DNA of 64,000 bases from positions 2,604,001-2,668,000 of the forward strand of contig JASJOG010000017.1 of assembly GCA_030142905.1 (NCBI GenBank), written 5' to 3'. A program made the position numbers and the translations under genes. This document shows positions 1-12,100 of this stretch, piece after piece (position 1 is the stretch's first letter; each line of letters starts with the position of its first letter). This DNA is from Heliopora coerulea. Lineage: Eukaryota; Cnidaria; Anthozoa; Scleralcyonacea; Helioporidae. The notes beneath the pieces were generated by a model that worked only from the letters and a program-made list of their open reading frames with translations, ran no database searches and was not told the origin of the DNA.

Positions 1-129
1 AATACGGGACCAATTTTATATTATCGAGCATTTAAAAGGATTCATTATTGCCTTGTGGCCTAAGAAGTGTACTAAATGTCTGAAGATGGTAACTAACGGT
101 AAAAAGAGGACGAGCACTTAATAGTTTCC

Positions 130-480
130 TAAAGTAATTTTTCGAGGCCATTTTGTCAGATTTTTCGTTAGTTTGGTAATTTCTTTTCGTGAAAATATAT
201 AACCTGTAACTTGATTGGACTTCGTCGAAATAAATTTGAAATTCTTAAACTCATTTATGTCTGTTGAAGAAATGTTTTGCGTGTATTTTCAAAGAAAACT
301 CTTCAGAAAAATGTAAAAAGTCGCGTGCGAGACTAAAACTGACGTGCAAGTCCGAATAAGGAACTAAAACTGACGTACAAAATTGTCCTCCATGGGCGGC
401 CTTCTTGGCTTCAAATTTCATTGGCCAGTTAGCATTTCAGAAATCGAGTTCGCTGAGCATGGCCAATAGAAAGAAAGGTC
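130..480 (+). repeat. Dispersed repeat family, copy A
   Basis: An unclassified interspersed repeat with shared blocks such as GAAAATATATAACC, TTGAAATTCTTAAACTCATT, GAAAACTCTTCAGAAAA and ACTAAAACTGACGTGCAAG, ending near ATTGGCCAGTTAGCAT. The same blocks recur in order at 16366-16710 and in part at 60505-60740. No coding capacity is visible. Confidence 0.7.
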
Positions 481-521
481 TGGAAACTCGGCAAACGTCA
501 AAGCGGCCAACAATAGTCGAT

Positions 522-640
522 TATTGAGATGATAGATGAACGATCTTCAAGCTCTATCCTCAGAAAAACGATTTCTGAGCCTCAGACGGGGGTCGAACCT
601 GCAACCTGATGATGACCGGTGAGACGCTCTAACCATTGAA
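522..640 (-). repeat. tRNA-derived SINE, copy 1
   Basis: Read on the minus strand, a box A (TGGTTAGAGCG at 635-625) and a box B (GGTTCGACCCC at 599-589) sit at tRNA spacing. They are followed by a tail ending in CGTTCATCTATCATCTC. A second copy lies 130 bases away in the same orientation. The spacing and boxes fit an RNA polymerase III promoter, but the flanking arms do not fold as a full tRNA, so I call it a SINE and not a tRNA gene. Confidence 0.65.
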
Positions 641-770
641 ATACCAACATTCCCATGGGGAGCTAAGGTGCAAGTTCGACATATGTGCGACCTAAGCGGA
701 AGCCACTATATGTTAATGATATTGATGAAATTTATATTTTTAGAAGCGTGAGAGCTTGGAGATATCGTGA

Positions 771-885
771 GATGATAGATGAACGATCGTCAAGCTCTAT
801 CTTCAAGAACGATTTCTGACCCCTAGACGGAGATTGAACCCGCAACCTTCTGATGACCGGTGAGACGCTCTAACCATCTGAGTCT
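771..885 (-). repeat. tRNA-derived SINE, copy 2
   Basis: Same family and orientation as the copy at 522-640. It shares the GACCGGTGAGACGCTCTAACCA block and the GATGATAGATGAACGATC tail (plus-strand wording). Box B has drifted to GGTTCAATCTC, so this copy is probably transcriptionally dead. Confidence 0.6.
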
Positions 886-1039
886 TTAAAACTGCCTCTT
901 GCAATTTCATAATACTTAAAGGAAATAAACAAGTGCCTGAGCCCTTTCAATTGAAACATAAAAAAGTACGGGTTGCTAGGTTTCAGAAAAGTTCCAATAC
1001 TATAATATGTCATATAACTGCATCTGTCAGACAGTGAAA

Positions 1040-2060
1040 AACGTCAAAAAATTCTCTTCATTTCCGACGATATGTTGATTGTTTTATTATCTTCAAATCC
1101 CAAGACCACGTTCAACCTTTTCTTAATTACTTATATACAAAACACCATAACATTGAATCTACTAGTGAGTCCAAGGTTAACAGGTACTTACCTTTCTTAG
1201 ATGTTTCCATTAATCAAATTAATGGCTTTTCTACTTCTGTTTACCGAAAAACCACTTTTACCGCACTTTTTACCAACTTTGATAGTTTTATCCCATTATC
1301 CTTCAAACGTAGTCTTGTTTACTCATTACTCAACCGAAATCTTAGAATATGCTCATCCTATCATGTATTTCATTCTGAGGTCCTTGAACTTAAAGAATTT
1401 TTTGTTAATAATGGCTACCCGTCGCTCTTTCTGACCGCTGTTTAAGTATTTTTCTCGACAAGATCTTTTCTCCTCCTATTAGCAATATCACTGTCTCTAA
1501 AGGTGTTGTCTATTTCTGCCTCCCTTTTACTCGTGCTTATTCTTTACAAATCCGAACCAAGCTCATCAAACTTCTTTCTTCCTGCTTCCCTCAAATAGAC
1601 CTCCGTGACATATTAAAACCTGGTAAACGTCTTTCGTCCTTCTCCCAGTTCAAAGACCCTATTCCCAAGTTTCTGAAATCGCATGTAGTTTATCAATTTT
1701 TAATTGTCAATGCTGTGGAGCGTTGTATATTGGGCAAACACGCCGTCACTTACACACGCGTATTTCAGAACACATGGAATTTCGTCTTTGACTGGCAAGA
1801 AAGTTTCACATCCTTCACGTTCTAGCATTCTCACACATTCAACCAAAACTAGCCAGTCCATCTCCTTTCATGACTTCTCTATTCTTTCTTCTTGCAACTC
1901 ACCCCTTGAATTACTTATCAAAGAAAGTCTCCCCATCAATAAACATAAACCTTCTCTTAATGAAACACCACTTCAGTTCCGCTTACCTTATTTTAATTCT
2001 CTCCTTCCTCTACTTGTCTCGTCTCATCTTTCACCTCCCTTATTCTTATTAGCTTAAATC
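1040..2060 (+). pseudogene. Decayed Penelope-like element: RT C-terminus plus GIY-YIG
   Basis: Remnant of a Penelope-like retroelement protein. From about 1047 the plus strand reads SLHFRRYVDCFIIFKS, whose YVDC is the decayed YVDD catalytic box, then YLPFLDVSINQING and GYPSLF. After a frameshift near 1430 the reading continues SIFLDKIFSPPISN. After another near 1700 it reads CCGALYIGQTRRHLHTRISE, a GIY-YIG endonuclease core. At least two frameshifts and the YVDD change mean it cannot make an active enzyme. The family assignment rests on a Penelope-type RT followed by GIY-YIG, a pairing specific to these elements. Confidence 0.75.
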
Positions 2061-2079
2061 TTAATCTGATAACTTTTGG

Positions 2080-4980
2080 AAATATAATTAGTTTAATATT
2101 TGGATCTGTTAATTACTTTGAAAATGCGGCGCGTCGGCAACGAAATGTCATTGAACTTCTATTAAAGTTTATTGGTATGTTTCTAATTCCTGAGTATGAT
2201 GACATTACATCTCCGAATTTTGAGCTGGGTTCTCATCTTCATTTTGCGTCTGACTTTTAACGATCATCCGTAATGGAAATTACATTTCACGAAACGTTGA
2301 CACGTGCATATCTTCGGTGTAATTTCATTTATACTGTAAATTTGTCTTGGCTTGAAACCACATGAAACAGGCAGACTTTTTGATGTTGTTCATGCTACAT
2401 TTTATCAAAATGTATGTATTTAATTTGAAATTAGATACCTCGAAACTCGAACAGCAAGAAACAGCAAAACTGTTGTTTGATCTAAAATTTGTGAGCGTAA
2501 TCAAAAAACCTCTTCACGGTTTCTTGTGGTTTGAGAATAAATCCATTTTTTGAAGGGTTTCTTCCAAGAACAAATAAATTCATTCTGATCGCAGGACCAT
2601 GTACAATTTGACCCACAGGATCCGTTTTCTGTCAGTTATTTTGAGACCGAGGTCACATGACATCGTGCAAAGTGACGTATTGGTTGCAATTATTATCTCC
2701 GGCTGTCCAAAGGACGGACAACCCTGTTCATTCGTGTCTGGTGGACGCTGGATGTGGCAAAAATAATTTGCCCTTTGAGACAACTTTGAAAATTAAGCGG
2801 GTGCGATGAATTATACCAACCTATTGATTATGGGGGAAGTAAAACCACGTTTTTTGCGGTAATTAAATCACAAATAACTCCTCCGTTGAATCAACGTCAA
2901 AGAAACTAATTAAGTGGCAAAACTACATTTTGTTTGCCCGCCATATTGCTTCTTTTGTGATATAACGGGTGTCCAAACAGAAAATGTACATAAATGTATT
3001 TTACTGCTGCAAAACCTTGATTATTTCCGGTACAACCTGGCATGAGCAACGTAAAGAGGATATCGAACCTGTTTAGTGTGTTTTGAGTGGCACGTTTACG
3101 TGAGATTTCTTTTTTTACCGTGGATAAAAAATATTCTTTCTGGTCAGGAAACCAGATACAGCAATTCGTGGTAAGCCAAGGTATGTTTCGACGACCAGAA
3201 CGCTTCTTAAAAACACCAATCTGCATACATTTTGTCGCGTCATAATTTAATGCCAGCCATTTTAAGAATATGACGTGAGTTGTGCCAGTAAACCTATCAG
3301 GGACCGGAAAAGCAGCGTCCAAGATCCAACTGTTTTGTGGACAGGTCACTGTAAGGTATATTTATTAATGAGAATTAACGTGATTAATAACATACATCAA
3401 AAAATTATTAAATTCTGATCCGTTAAAGGCGGTGCAATATCAAGGTAATACGGTGTAGAGGAACGATAACAATGGTTTGCACTGAATTGCCTTTTTTTGG
3501 CATTGAATTTCTTTTTACATGTATATTGTTATTAATTAGTAATATAGTTTTTCGTGCAATTTGGAAAACTTGACACGCACTCGTGAGTTTCTCAAAGATC
3601 CCAAGTAGCACTATTCATTCCGATTATTTTGATAAATGGTCGGTTCGTGGTTTGTCTTTTATATTTTAGTTTTTTTCCAAATAGCACTCGCCACCATGCT
3701 ATCACCTAAACAAATTCATTACAAACACCTTATCTAACACCTGCTGGGGTAATTGCCGTGGTCTACCAGGCAGCACTGGCGACTTTCGCGAGGAAAACGT
3801 GGGATTGAAACCTGCATATACTAGTCTTTAAATTCACCCTTCGGTTTCTTTGATTCTTTCCCTTATCGTATCGTATATAATATACCATATCATATATTTC
3901 GTTACTTATCATACCGCATTATATCATATTACGTAACACTACGTTACATTCTATTCTATTTTATTATATATTTTATGTTAAATTATATTATGTACCTGTT
4001 GCCTGGTCCGCAAATGAAATATTTTCCCGAGGTCTCCAAAATCGGACCAAGACTGCAGGCTAAGCACCGTTTTTGAGGCCAAGGGAAAACGTTTTCCAAG
4101 ACGGACTAATCAAAAACGTTAACGCGTTTGTTTTGCCGTACAAAAACTGGGCAACTAGAAGTTAAAATAAGTCCTATGCTGTTAATAAACGAAACAAGTG
4201 CTTGTTTCATCGTTATTTAGTAAAAAGGTCAGTGAAATGTTTTCTACTTTTTGGGTAAAAACAAATACATAGTAAAAAAAAAAAAAAACAAAAAACAAAA
4301 CGAAACATGAAAATTGGCACATTTTACTGTCAAAACAGTTCCTTGCGGAATTCCGTTGACGTTTGTGAGATAGCGCTAAATACCGCCAGTTGTTAAAGCC
4401 AATCATATTCCTAGTATGTAAAGAACTCCGACCACTCACGATTAATATTATAACCATGGTAAGAAAAAAATCTCAGTGAGGGAGTAATATATTTAATTTG
4501 GAAGAAGATGGAAGGAATTAGTCGATTGCATTCTGTAGAAGTTACTTTGTCATAGACCCACCCAAAAATTTAGCGCACCCACACAAAAAATATTGGTGAT
4601 TCTGCTATTTTGGCTAATGTTCCCTGCTTAAATGAGCTCTAGTAGCAAAATATCAAGGTGTCCTCGAAAAAGTTTCCATTCAACGCAATTCCAGCGTATT
4701 GATTGTAAAAATAGGTATAATAAGCACCAAGTTGATGTTGAATGACGTAATGAACCGTTCAACTGCTGATCATAGATATTTTGTGTTCGGCCGCCGGCAT
4801 TTTACGGAAATGAAATAAGATGAAATACACACACACAACAAAGGCTTCATTAAACGGTTTCGGAGACAGTACACCAAATTTGCCGCTGTCGGACCCAACT
4901 TTTGTGCCCACTCAAGATCTGTCGTACTCCTCCAAAAATATTAATCTAATTCCTGGAACCGCCCTTGCCCTGGAGTCAAA
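2080..4980. other. No recognisable gene
   Basis: AT-rich sequence with only short chance reading frames, the longest on the minus strand at 2906-3349 (147 aa, no recognised motif). It includes an AT-rich stretch with recurring TATCATAT-like words at 3870-3990 and an A-rich tract at 4277-4310. I see no gene or classifiable repeat. Confidence 0.5.
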
Positions 4981-5340
4981 CAGCAAACATAAAATTCGTT
5001 TCATAAGCACTTTAAGAACGTGCATGTATGAATATGTCTTGCTATTGAATTAGGAGCTTGGTTTGGTTTGTGAATATAGCGAAATTGCTCTCTTCAACGG
5101 CGACGCCGAGACATTGACTCACTTTTTCCTGAAATGTCATACGCTGTCCGTTTTCATCGATTCCTTCTGGCGTAAGCCGAGCTTATTGAGTACTGTAAAT
5201 AACCTGGTTGATGTTGCGGTTACCAATAATCTTCTTCGTTCTGTTGAGAACGGTCGAAAGTCAAGCTCCTTCTTGGAGGCCTGGTATTACAATTTATCAC
5301 ATCAAAATAGAAATGAACGGGGTAACATGCCATGAAGGAT
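4980..5340 (+). pseudogene. LINE C-terminal fragment
   Basis: The reading CEYSEIALFNGDAETLTHFF, then LKCHTLSVFIDSFW, resembles the cysteine/histidine-containing C-terminus of non-LTR retrotransposon polyproteins (C-x2-C...ETL-HFF..C...FW). Here the second Cys is Ser. The frame is cut by stops on both sides. The exact clade is unclear. Confidence 0.45.
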
Positions 5341-6093
5341 TTCTTTTTCTCTCAAAATCATGATATATTCATCGTCGTTTCAAATCACATTATATCCCAA
5401 CCATATGAGAATACGTTGTTATTCTAGAAACAAGTATCGCGTGCATGATATCAATGCCGTCGAAACATGTTCGGTGAGTGAATAAAGGTTTTAATTTTTC
5501 TGTTTTAGATAGTCGGTTAACTGTTGGATTACAAGTTTTAAGTTTCTTATGACTATTATTAAAATAAAATCATTGTTTCTGTCACACCAATGATTTACAA
5601 AGGTTGATTTCTTTTTCATGTAAAACAACTAACGTTTTCCCGACATTTCTTGATATCATAAATATTCCTGCACTCTAATAAAATGAAATTGAGGTATTTC
5701 TACTCTGAGAGTTAATGAGGCCCAGATAATCCAAGCGTGCGTGAAAAACCTTTGTTATCGTATCAACCATTAACAATTCAAGTTCGTTATATTTCGCAAA
5801 GCAACCCAGGGGGCTACAACAAGGGTAAGTACAGTACAAGGGTAAGGGGCAATTCTTCCTTGTTAAAAATAATCTTAAAATTCCCCTATTACATGCCATG
5901 ACGCTTAATTTGCTGTTCGTTAAAATTGCTCTTAAAAAGCTTGTTTGGGAAACACTTCCTTCGCAAGTGCACTGCTCTGAGTTCCCATTCATGACGTTCA
6001 GATACTATACTGCTGTACAATATGTCCAAATTGCCACAGCTACGCTTTCATGCTCGGAAACCCAAGGAGAACTTGTATGACCAACAAAGGTAA
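5341..6093. other. No gene seen downstream of fibrillarin
   Basis: The region directly 3' of the fibrillarin stop presumably contains its 3'UTR, but no clear polyA signal was found on the minus strand. The small frames on both strands lack recognisable motifs. Confidence 0.4.
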
Positions 6094-6118
6094 TTAGGTA
6101 GATGTCTTTGGTGGAGGT
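6094..6118 (-). CDS. FBL: Fibrillarin coding exon 10 (terminal, 25 coding bases)
   Basis: After acceptor TTTTTCTAG the sequence completes the split Arg codon and reads PPPKTST then TAA. The GVYRPPPK ending is the usual fibrillarin C-terminus, which supports this tiny exon 4.2 kb from exon 9. I found no clear AATAAA in the next few hundred bases, so the 3'UTR end is unknown. Confidence 0.72.
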
Positions 6119-9100
6119 CTAGAAAAACCGGCAAAAAAGGCACTCTGAGATAAACTCAAGCATAGATTTATTTAAACTTACGAGAAAATTATTAAAAATA
6201 CAACAACGTCGAGATTAGTTACATGTAGAGTCCCTCATAAACTGTTTACGCAATGAGAACGACTCGCCACCTTGAACCCTGTTACAAAAAGTCGCCATGC
6301 AAAATTTGTCGACTGCTATCTAGATTTTGACTTTTGAAACATTTGTTAGCCTTTGCTGCGTCCACTAAAGTAATTCCTTTAAGTAAATTTCGAAGAGTTA
6401 AACCAACCACTAGCTCTTCATTACAGTCGCCCAGTAAAACCTGCAATTTAATTTTACCTGTTAGGTTTAACCGGTCTGACAGACTCTGACAAAATCTATT
6501 TTTTCGGTCGTACTCAGGCAAACTGTAAAACTTCATTTTTTCGTATGCTATCTTTGGAGTTTACGAATGATAAGGAATTATAGATTACTTCATGGTTGGT
6601 GAGCGCGTACGATTTTTATTCACGAGTTGTGATTCATGACAAGTGAATAGAAACCGGACACGCGAACCAACCATGAAGTAATTTGTTTAGTACACGAGTA
6701 CTGCGATTAACATCTTTTTTTCATAACAAGTGATGGGCAAACACTCCGAGTTCCTCGGCGTGACAAGTCGTATATAGAAAATGTATTTATTTTTGACGAT
6801 ATTCTTAAAAGTTCACATGTCTAACTACAAGATAAGTATGTCCACAATGTAATAAAGACGATGGTTGAGAGCAAACAAAAAGTTCAAACTGTAATGGTTC
6901 GCATGAGCTGTGGCGGGAAGAGTCGATATGCTTTTCTCACTAGCGGCGAACAATCGTATGGGGCCTCTGCTCAAACGATTGTACTCACTAGTGGAAAAAG
7001 TCGTCTGACCAATCAGGATCGAACTTCACTTGTAAGATACGACTTTTATCTTTGCGCTTGCTGAGGAGTTTACTACAATACTTATCTAATAAGTAACTAA
7101 AAATGATATTTTCGCAACTGCCACCTGAAAAACAGACTTTTACACTTTACCTTGGTTCACAATCATAACGTTTATGTCATATTTTCCGTTCAAAAACATC
7201 GGCAACGTAAAGATTTTTGGTCGCATCGGGTCGCAGCGACGTCACTTTGTAATGTAATTTCAAATGTGTTAATAGGTGATTCATGTTGTCGAATGCATAG
7301 TCGATTATATCAGACTCCAAAATGATTATACTTTTGTTTATGCGGTGTTTGTCAACCACAGTAATCTTTTTATTCTTAGAGTAATCTGCTATTATTTAGT
7401 AAGGAAAGGTTTGTTTAGTGAATGCAAGGTAGATCAAGCATGAAGCTATTTATGGAAGGTAAGGCGAGCTAGAAATCGACTTCCATAAAGTGGCTGCGAC
7501 CAGTTAGGCAGTGGGGATTTTCCTGTTCGTAACATTGCAAAATTTTAATATCAATCAGCTCTGAAATGGTATTTGCTGTCTATTTCAGAATCATCCTCAG
7601 GATAACGTGAACAGAATATTGCATGATAAGCCTACATTTCAAGTGAACTTTTCAAGTTGACACAGCAGTGTAAGTTTATCGTGAAATATTCTGTATTTGT
7701 AGTGTTCCAATTGAAACATTTCTCAAGGAATTTAGTTAGTCTTGATGGGTAAAAAGAGCAGGTGCCATCTTTGTTCTACTATTGACTCTATACATGTAAC
7801 AATGAAGCACCAGTCCAGCTCTTTCAATCCCCTGGTCAACATACATACTTTATTTTGGCGATTGTGAGATTATTACATTCAACTTAAACGAGGCCTACGA
7901 CATTCTAAGAATTAACAAGCATTAAATATTGACGAATTGGAAAACATGTCGATCTGATCATTATCTGTCTGCTTGGTGAAAAAACATGGCAAACAGAATG
8001 TTCAAGTATTACCAAAAAAACATCATTCGAGGCATTTATTCACTTTTTTACGGTCGAGTCTGAGCCTAGCTGCTTGGCAAGTATTACACAAGTCGCTATT
8101 GTCCTCAAATAGAGTGAATACTTACCATCTTTTATCTTTTTTCGTTTTGTTTTTATATATGAAGTGTACTAAATTTTCATTTTCCTACTCATTTGGCGTG
8201 AATCTTCACGTCTTTCTTTATGTTCGGTCCAAAAACAATTTGCTTTTATAGTCATAGAAGGATTTAAGTTATCTTTTTTTTTTCTTTAGAACTACATATA
8301 AACATTTGCACTGTTTCTGGATGAATTAAAGGTTAAAACGTTTGTTCTGTATTCATTGTTCAATATTAGGTGTAAAGGTTCACCTTCAAGTAAAGTTCCT
8401 GTTCCCGCACTAAATAGTTCAATAGCTCAATATTTGCCCATCTCATGAATAAATATATATGCATGCTTTTCAAAATGAAATAATTTAATCTTATAGAAAC
8501 ACTACTTCAAATGAAAACGACAGTGCTTTATTCTGAAGGAATTCAGGCGATAATTCAGAGTTTGTGATTCGGTTTTCTTTTTCTTTTTATATATGCGCAC
8601 ATGGACCAAATACAAAGCAACCAAGGTATACATAGCTCAATTTACAGATTAGTTCATAGTTTCTCCACCTTAGTAGCATGTAGAAAAAGCAAAGAATTTT
8701 TGTTTTTACTGTAGTTTACTGCACATTTCCTTATCAATGTCTGCGTTTCATGTAAGATATCTCCAAAAGAGAAGAATTAGTAGCAAGTCGAAATAGTTCC
8801 GGGTAGCCGCCATTATATCGCTTTGCGTTCCCAGACTCCTGGAAACTAATTTTTAACACAGTTTTCAAACATCGTAAGACAAAAAACCCACCAGCTGGTA
8901 AAGTTCGTATGAGGGTAGATTCCGTGAGTTTTAAAATGTCGCGGCATCAATTTCATGAGATATTAAGTCTCTTAGAAAATGATGAAAAAAAGTTGAAAAA
9001 ACAATCGCTCCAGTGAGCAATTTTAAAACTTTTATCGTTGTGCAGTGTGACCGGAGCTTAATTCTTTCCAAAATATTCTTGAAATACCGACAAAAAACAT

Positions 9101-12100
9101 GGGATGCTTTAAGATTTTAAGCACCTTAGTTGATTCTACATATTTCAAAACATCCTCACAGAAAGGTTTTCAGGATCAGATGAGAAGAGATATACTTCTA
9201 TTCAAGTCCACCATTTAAGAATCGCATCAATATTTAAATTCAGCTTGAAACACAGTTCTGATCAAACAGGATGAAAGAAGACTCAAAATTCTAAACTGTC
9301 AAAAAACCATTTAGCTTCCCAGCTATGTATATTAAGAACACGACTGCTAATTTTCTTTTCTCTAAATCGAAAAAGTACTTCAACTAGCTTGAATCTTTTC
9401 TTGCCAAGCTTGGGCATCGTTTTGATGAATTGTTTTTCTGATCGCACACTGCTTCTTTACTGTTCTTGAGTTTTCTTTAGTCAATGAGATGCAGCAATAG
9501 TTCAGTATTTACCACCACCACTTGTTCTCTCACCATTTTGAATTTTTGGCCATTTTCACCAGTCCTTTACAAATGCTCAAGGTACAAGGTTGGCTGACCG
9601 CAAGACTAAAATCTAGAAATACGTCGTTTACATGGAATGTTTCGTAACTAATCAACCGGTTACGACTTGAGCCATAGTAATTGTAGGAATTTACGAAAAG
9701 CTTGATAGGAAATACTGAAAACAACTGAAAGTCACACTCTACGAACATCACTTATCAAACGTCGTTGATAACTTGCAACCTATCCCGTGAGATTCAAAAC
9801 ACCATGATTAGTGGCCAAGTTGGTGCCACAAACGATAACAGTTAAAGAAACTCTTTTGTTAAAGATCCACCAACATGGCGACAATGACGTCACGTGGAAA
9901 CCTCCAATACATATGCGTCAGCGCCAGAGTCGTGACTTGGAAAAGTTCTGGAAACTTCATTGCACTATATTAAGACCCGACGAATGTATACATCTTTTCT
10001 CGAATACGAAAACTTATGAAAACCTAAGGCCAGTAATCTGTCAAGACTTCAGTGATAACATTTTCAAATATTCAGAATATGCTCATTCTCGATTTTCATG
10101 CCCCAGTTTGAAACAAGTTGTGAATGTCTGGCTTCTGGTCAGTCCTCATCGACGAAAACAACTAAAAGCTTTAAAAACTCACGCATGCGCAAACGTTTGG
10201 CACCCGTGTTTTTTCTATCTTGGCAGACATAAGAAATGTAGTTTGACTAGTTTTCCACCTGTCAAATGATGTCCTTTCGATTATCTCATACTTCTATCTG
10301 TAATTTACCTGTAAACACCGACGACCACAGCATGGTCCCTCTCATATGGTTCTAAAGTAAGTTGTTCTTGAGGTTTCATTTTCTCGGCTTGCATCTTCTT
10401 CACTTCCCCGGCAAAAACAGCTGCAGGTTCAGCAGTGGAGTCAATGCAGTTTGCCTACAAGAGATACTGACTGTTGGTAAATTACGGGTCTCAAACTTTG
10501 TAGCCAAGGCCTTTACAAGCTATCGCTAATAAATCAATTAAAAACAAAAACACAACAAGAACAAAGTAGTATTGCCGTCACTGCAGATACCGTTAGAGTA
10601 AGGTCGGAGGCACTGCTTATGGTACATTTTAGCTTATATCATCTTCCTACCATATTTTCTTGGTATTTATTCATAGTTGGAAGCCATGACAGGGCCAGTA
10701 GGAATAACCTGTCCATTTTCTTGAGGTTGACAAAGCCATACTGATGAAGGTTACTCCTTTCCCATTTTGGCGTGCCTAATCCTACTTTATTCTTAAATCG
10801 AGCATTCCATCAACAATCGACAAAAAATTTACCTACTTTACCTAAAAGAACTATATTAATTCAGATTACAACGCGCCATCATATGGATAGTATCTTCTCT
10901 TAACCTGCTTCCGACTTTGCTCTGACAGCTTAGTTGGCAGAACGTTGAACTAGTACATCGATTGTCGCATTTCGACTCCATGCCATCTTAAGTCACGTTT
11001 TTCAATACCTACCTACAATCAGTGACTAGTTAAGTGTGGACACCTTGTAAAAATTACGCTTTTGCGTCCTTTGCGTCGGCAGTGGAAGCACCCCTCACCC
11101 CCTACTCCTTTTTAATGTTGGTTTGTCCTCCCAGAGATGAAATGCTCATGAGAAGAGGTAGAACGTACAGTTCGATGGAAGCAACTTTGAAAGATCGAGA
11201 GTATGGCGATTAAGACGTTGTTCTTGCCAGTGTCCCAATTAATTTGCCTCTGATAGTTGATGATCTCAAACTCGGACAAGCCATCTAAAGATCCTTCAAT
11301 AAATGTCCAATTTTTACTACACAGACATCCGAATTTTGCATCTCGCGCATAAAAGCGGATAGAATTACCAAAACAATTTCTTAAAAAAGTCAAATTTTTT
11401 GACTTTTTAAGACCGATCTACCGGGATATGAAAATACAGCAAAAGTTAGTTCATCAAAATAGTGTAGTCGTGAGTGTCTTTTTTTGAGACACTACTATGG
11501 CTGCCGAAAAAATACTACTTAAATATAGATTAGTTTTAGATCAAATGATTAGTTTTTACTTCAAATTGCTTTAGCTAAAGCTTAATTATTTTTAATACTT
11601 AACAATGTCAAATGTCTTAATCATAACATGTCGAATGGACTGAAGATAGAAGTTTTCATGTACACGGGAAACAAACCAACCTTATTATCAGAATCATCCT
11701 CAGGGTAACAAGAACAGAAAATTTCACGCTAATCCTCGATTATCAGCTGATCTATTGCTTTAGCTTTTTAGTTGGTCGAATTTCGCTTGATAAAAACTTT
11801 TTAAAATCAATGCAAAGTCTGCCGAACAAAATTGCAAGTTTCTTTACGAGTAAAATCACAACTTGGCCAAGGCAAATAAAGATTATTGCTCAGCAAATAA
11901 TTTTCAGGAAGCCCATATCGCAAATAAACACATCAGGATACTTTGGAAAATACTTTAATTAGGAGCTAACGTTTCGTCACTTTACAAGCAACATCATCAG
12001 AATATCTGTTTACATTGAGAATTTTCGGCTTAAATAACCTACACGATTACAAAAATAGAGATGAGACAAGGAGAGAATAAATGAGGTGTCAAAACAGGGA

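Noticed and set aside
577..645. A genuine tRNA gene
   Set aside because: Box A and B are present but the acceptor and anticodon arms do not pair properly, and the same unit recurs next door, so a SINE is more likely.
2906..3349. 147-codon minus-strand frame
   Set aside because: The composition looks random and nothing resembles a domain. No splice or repeat context supports it.
9811..10269. 152-codon plus-strand frame opposite fibrillarin intron 9
   Set aside because: No recognisable motif, no neighbouring exon signals, and the length is not unusual for the best chance frame in 64 kb. Left out as a gene.
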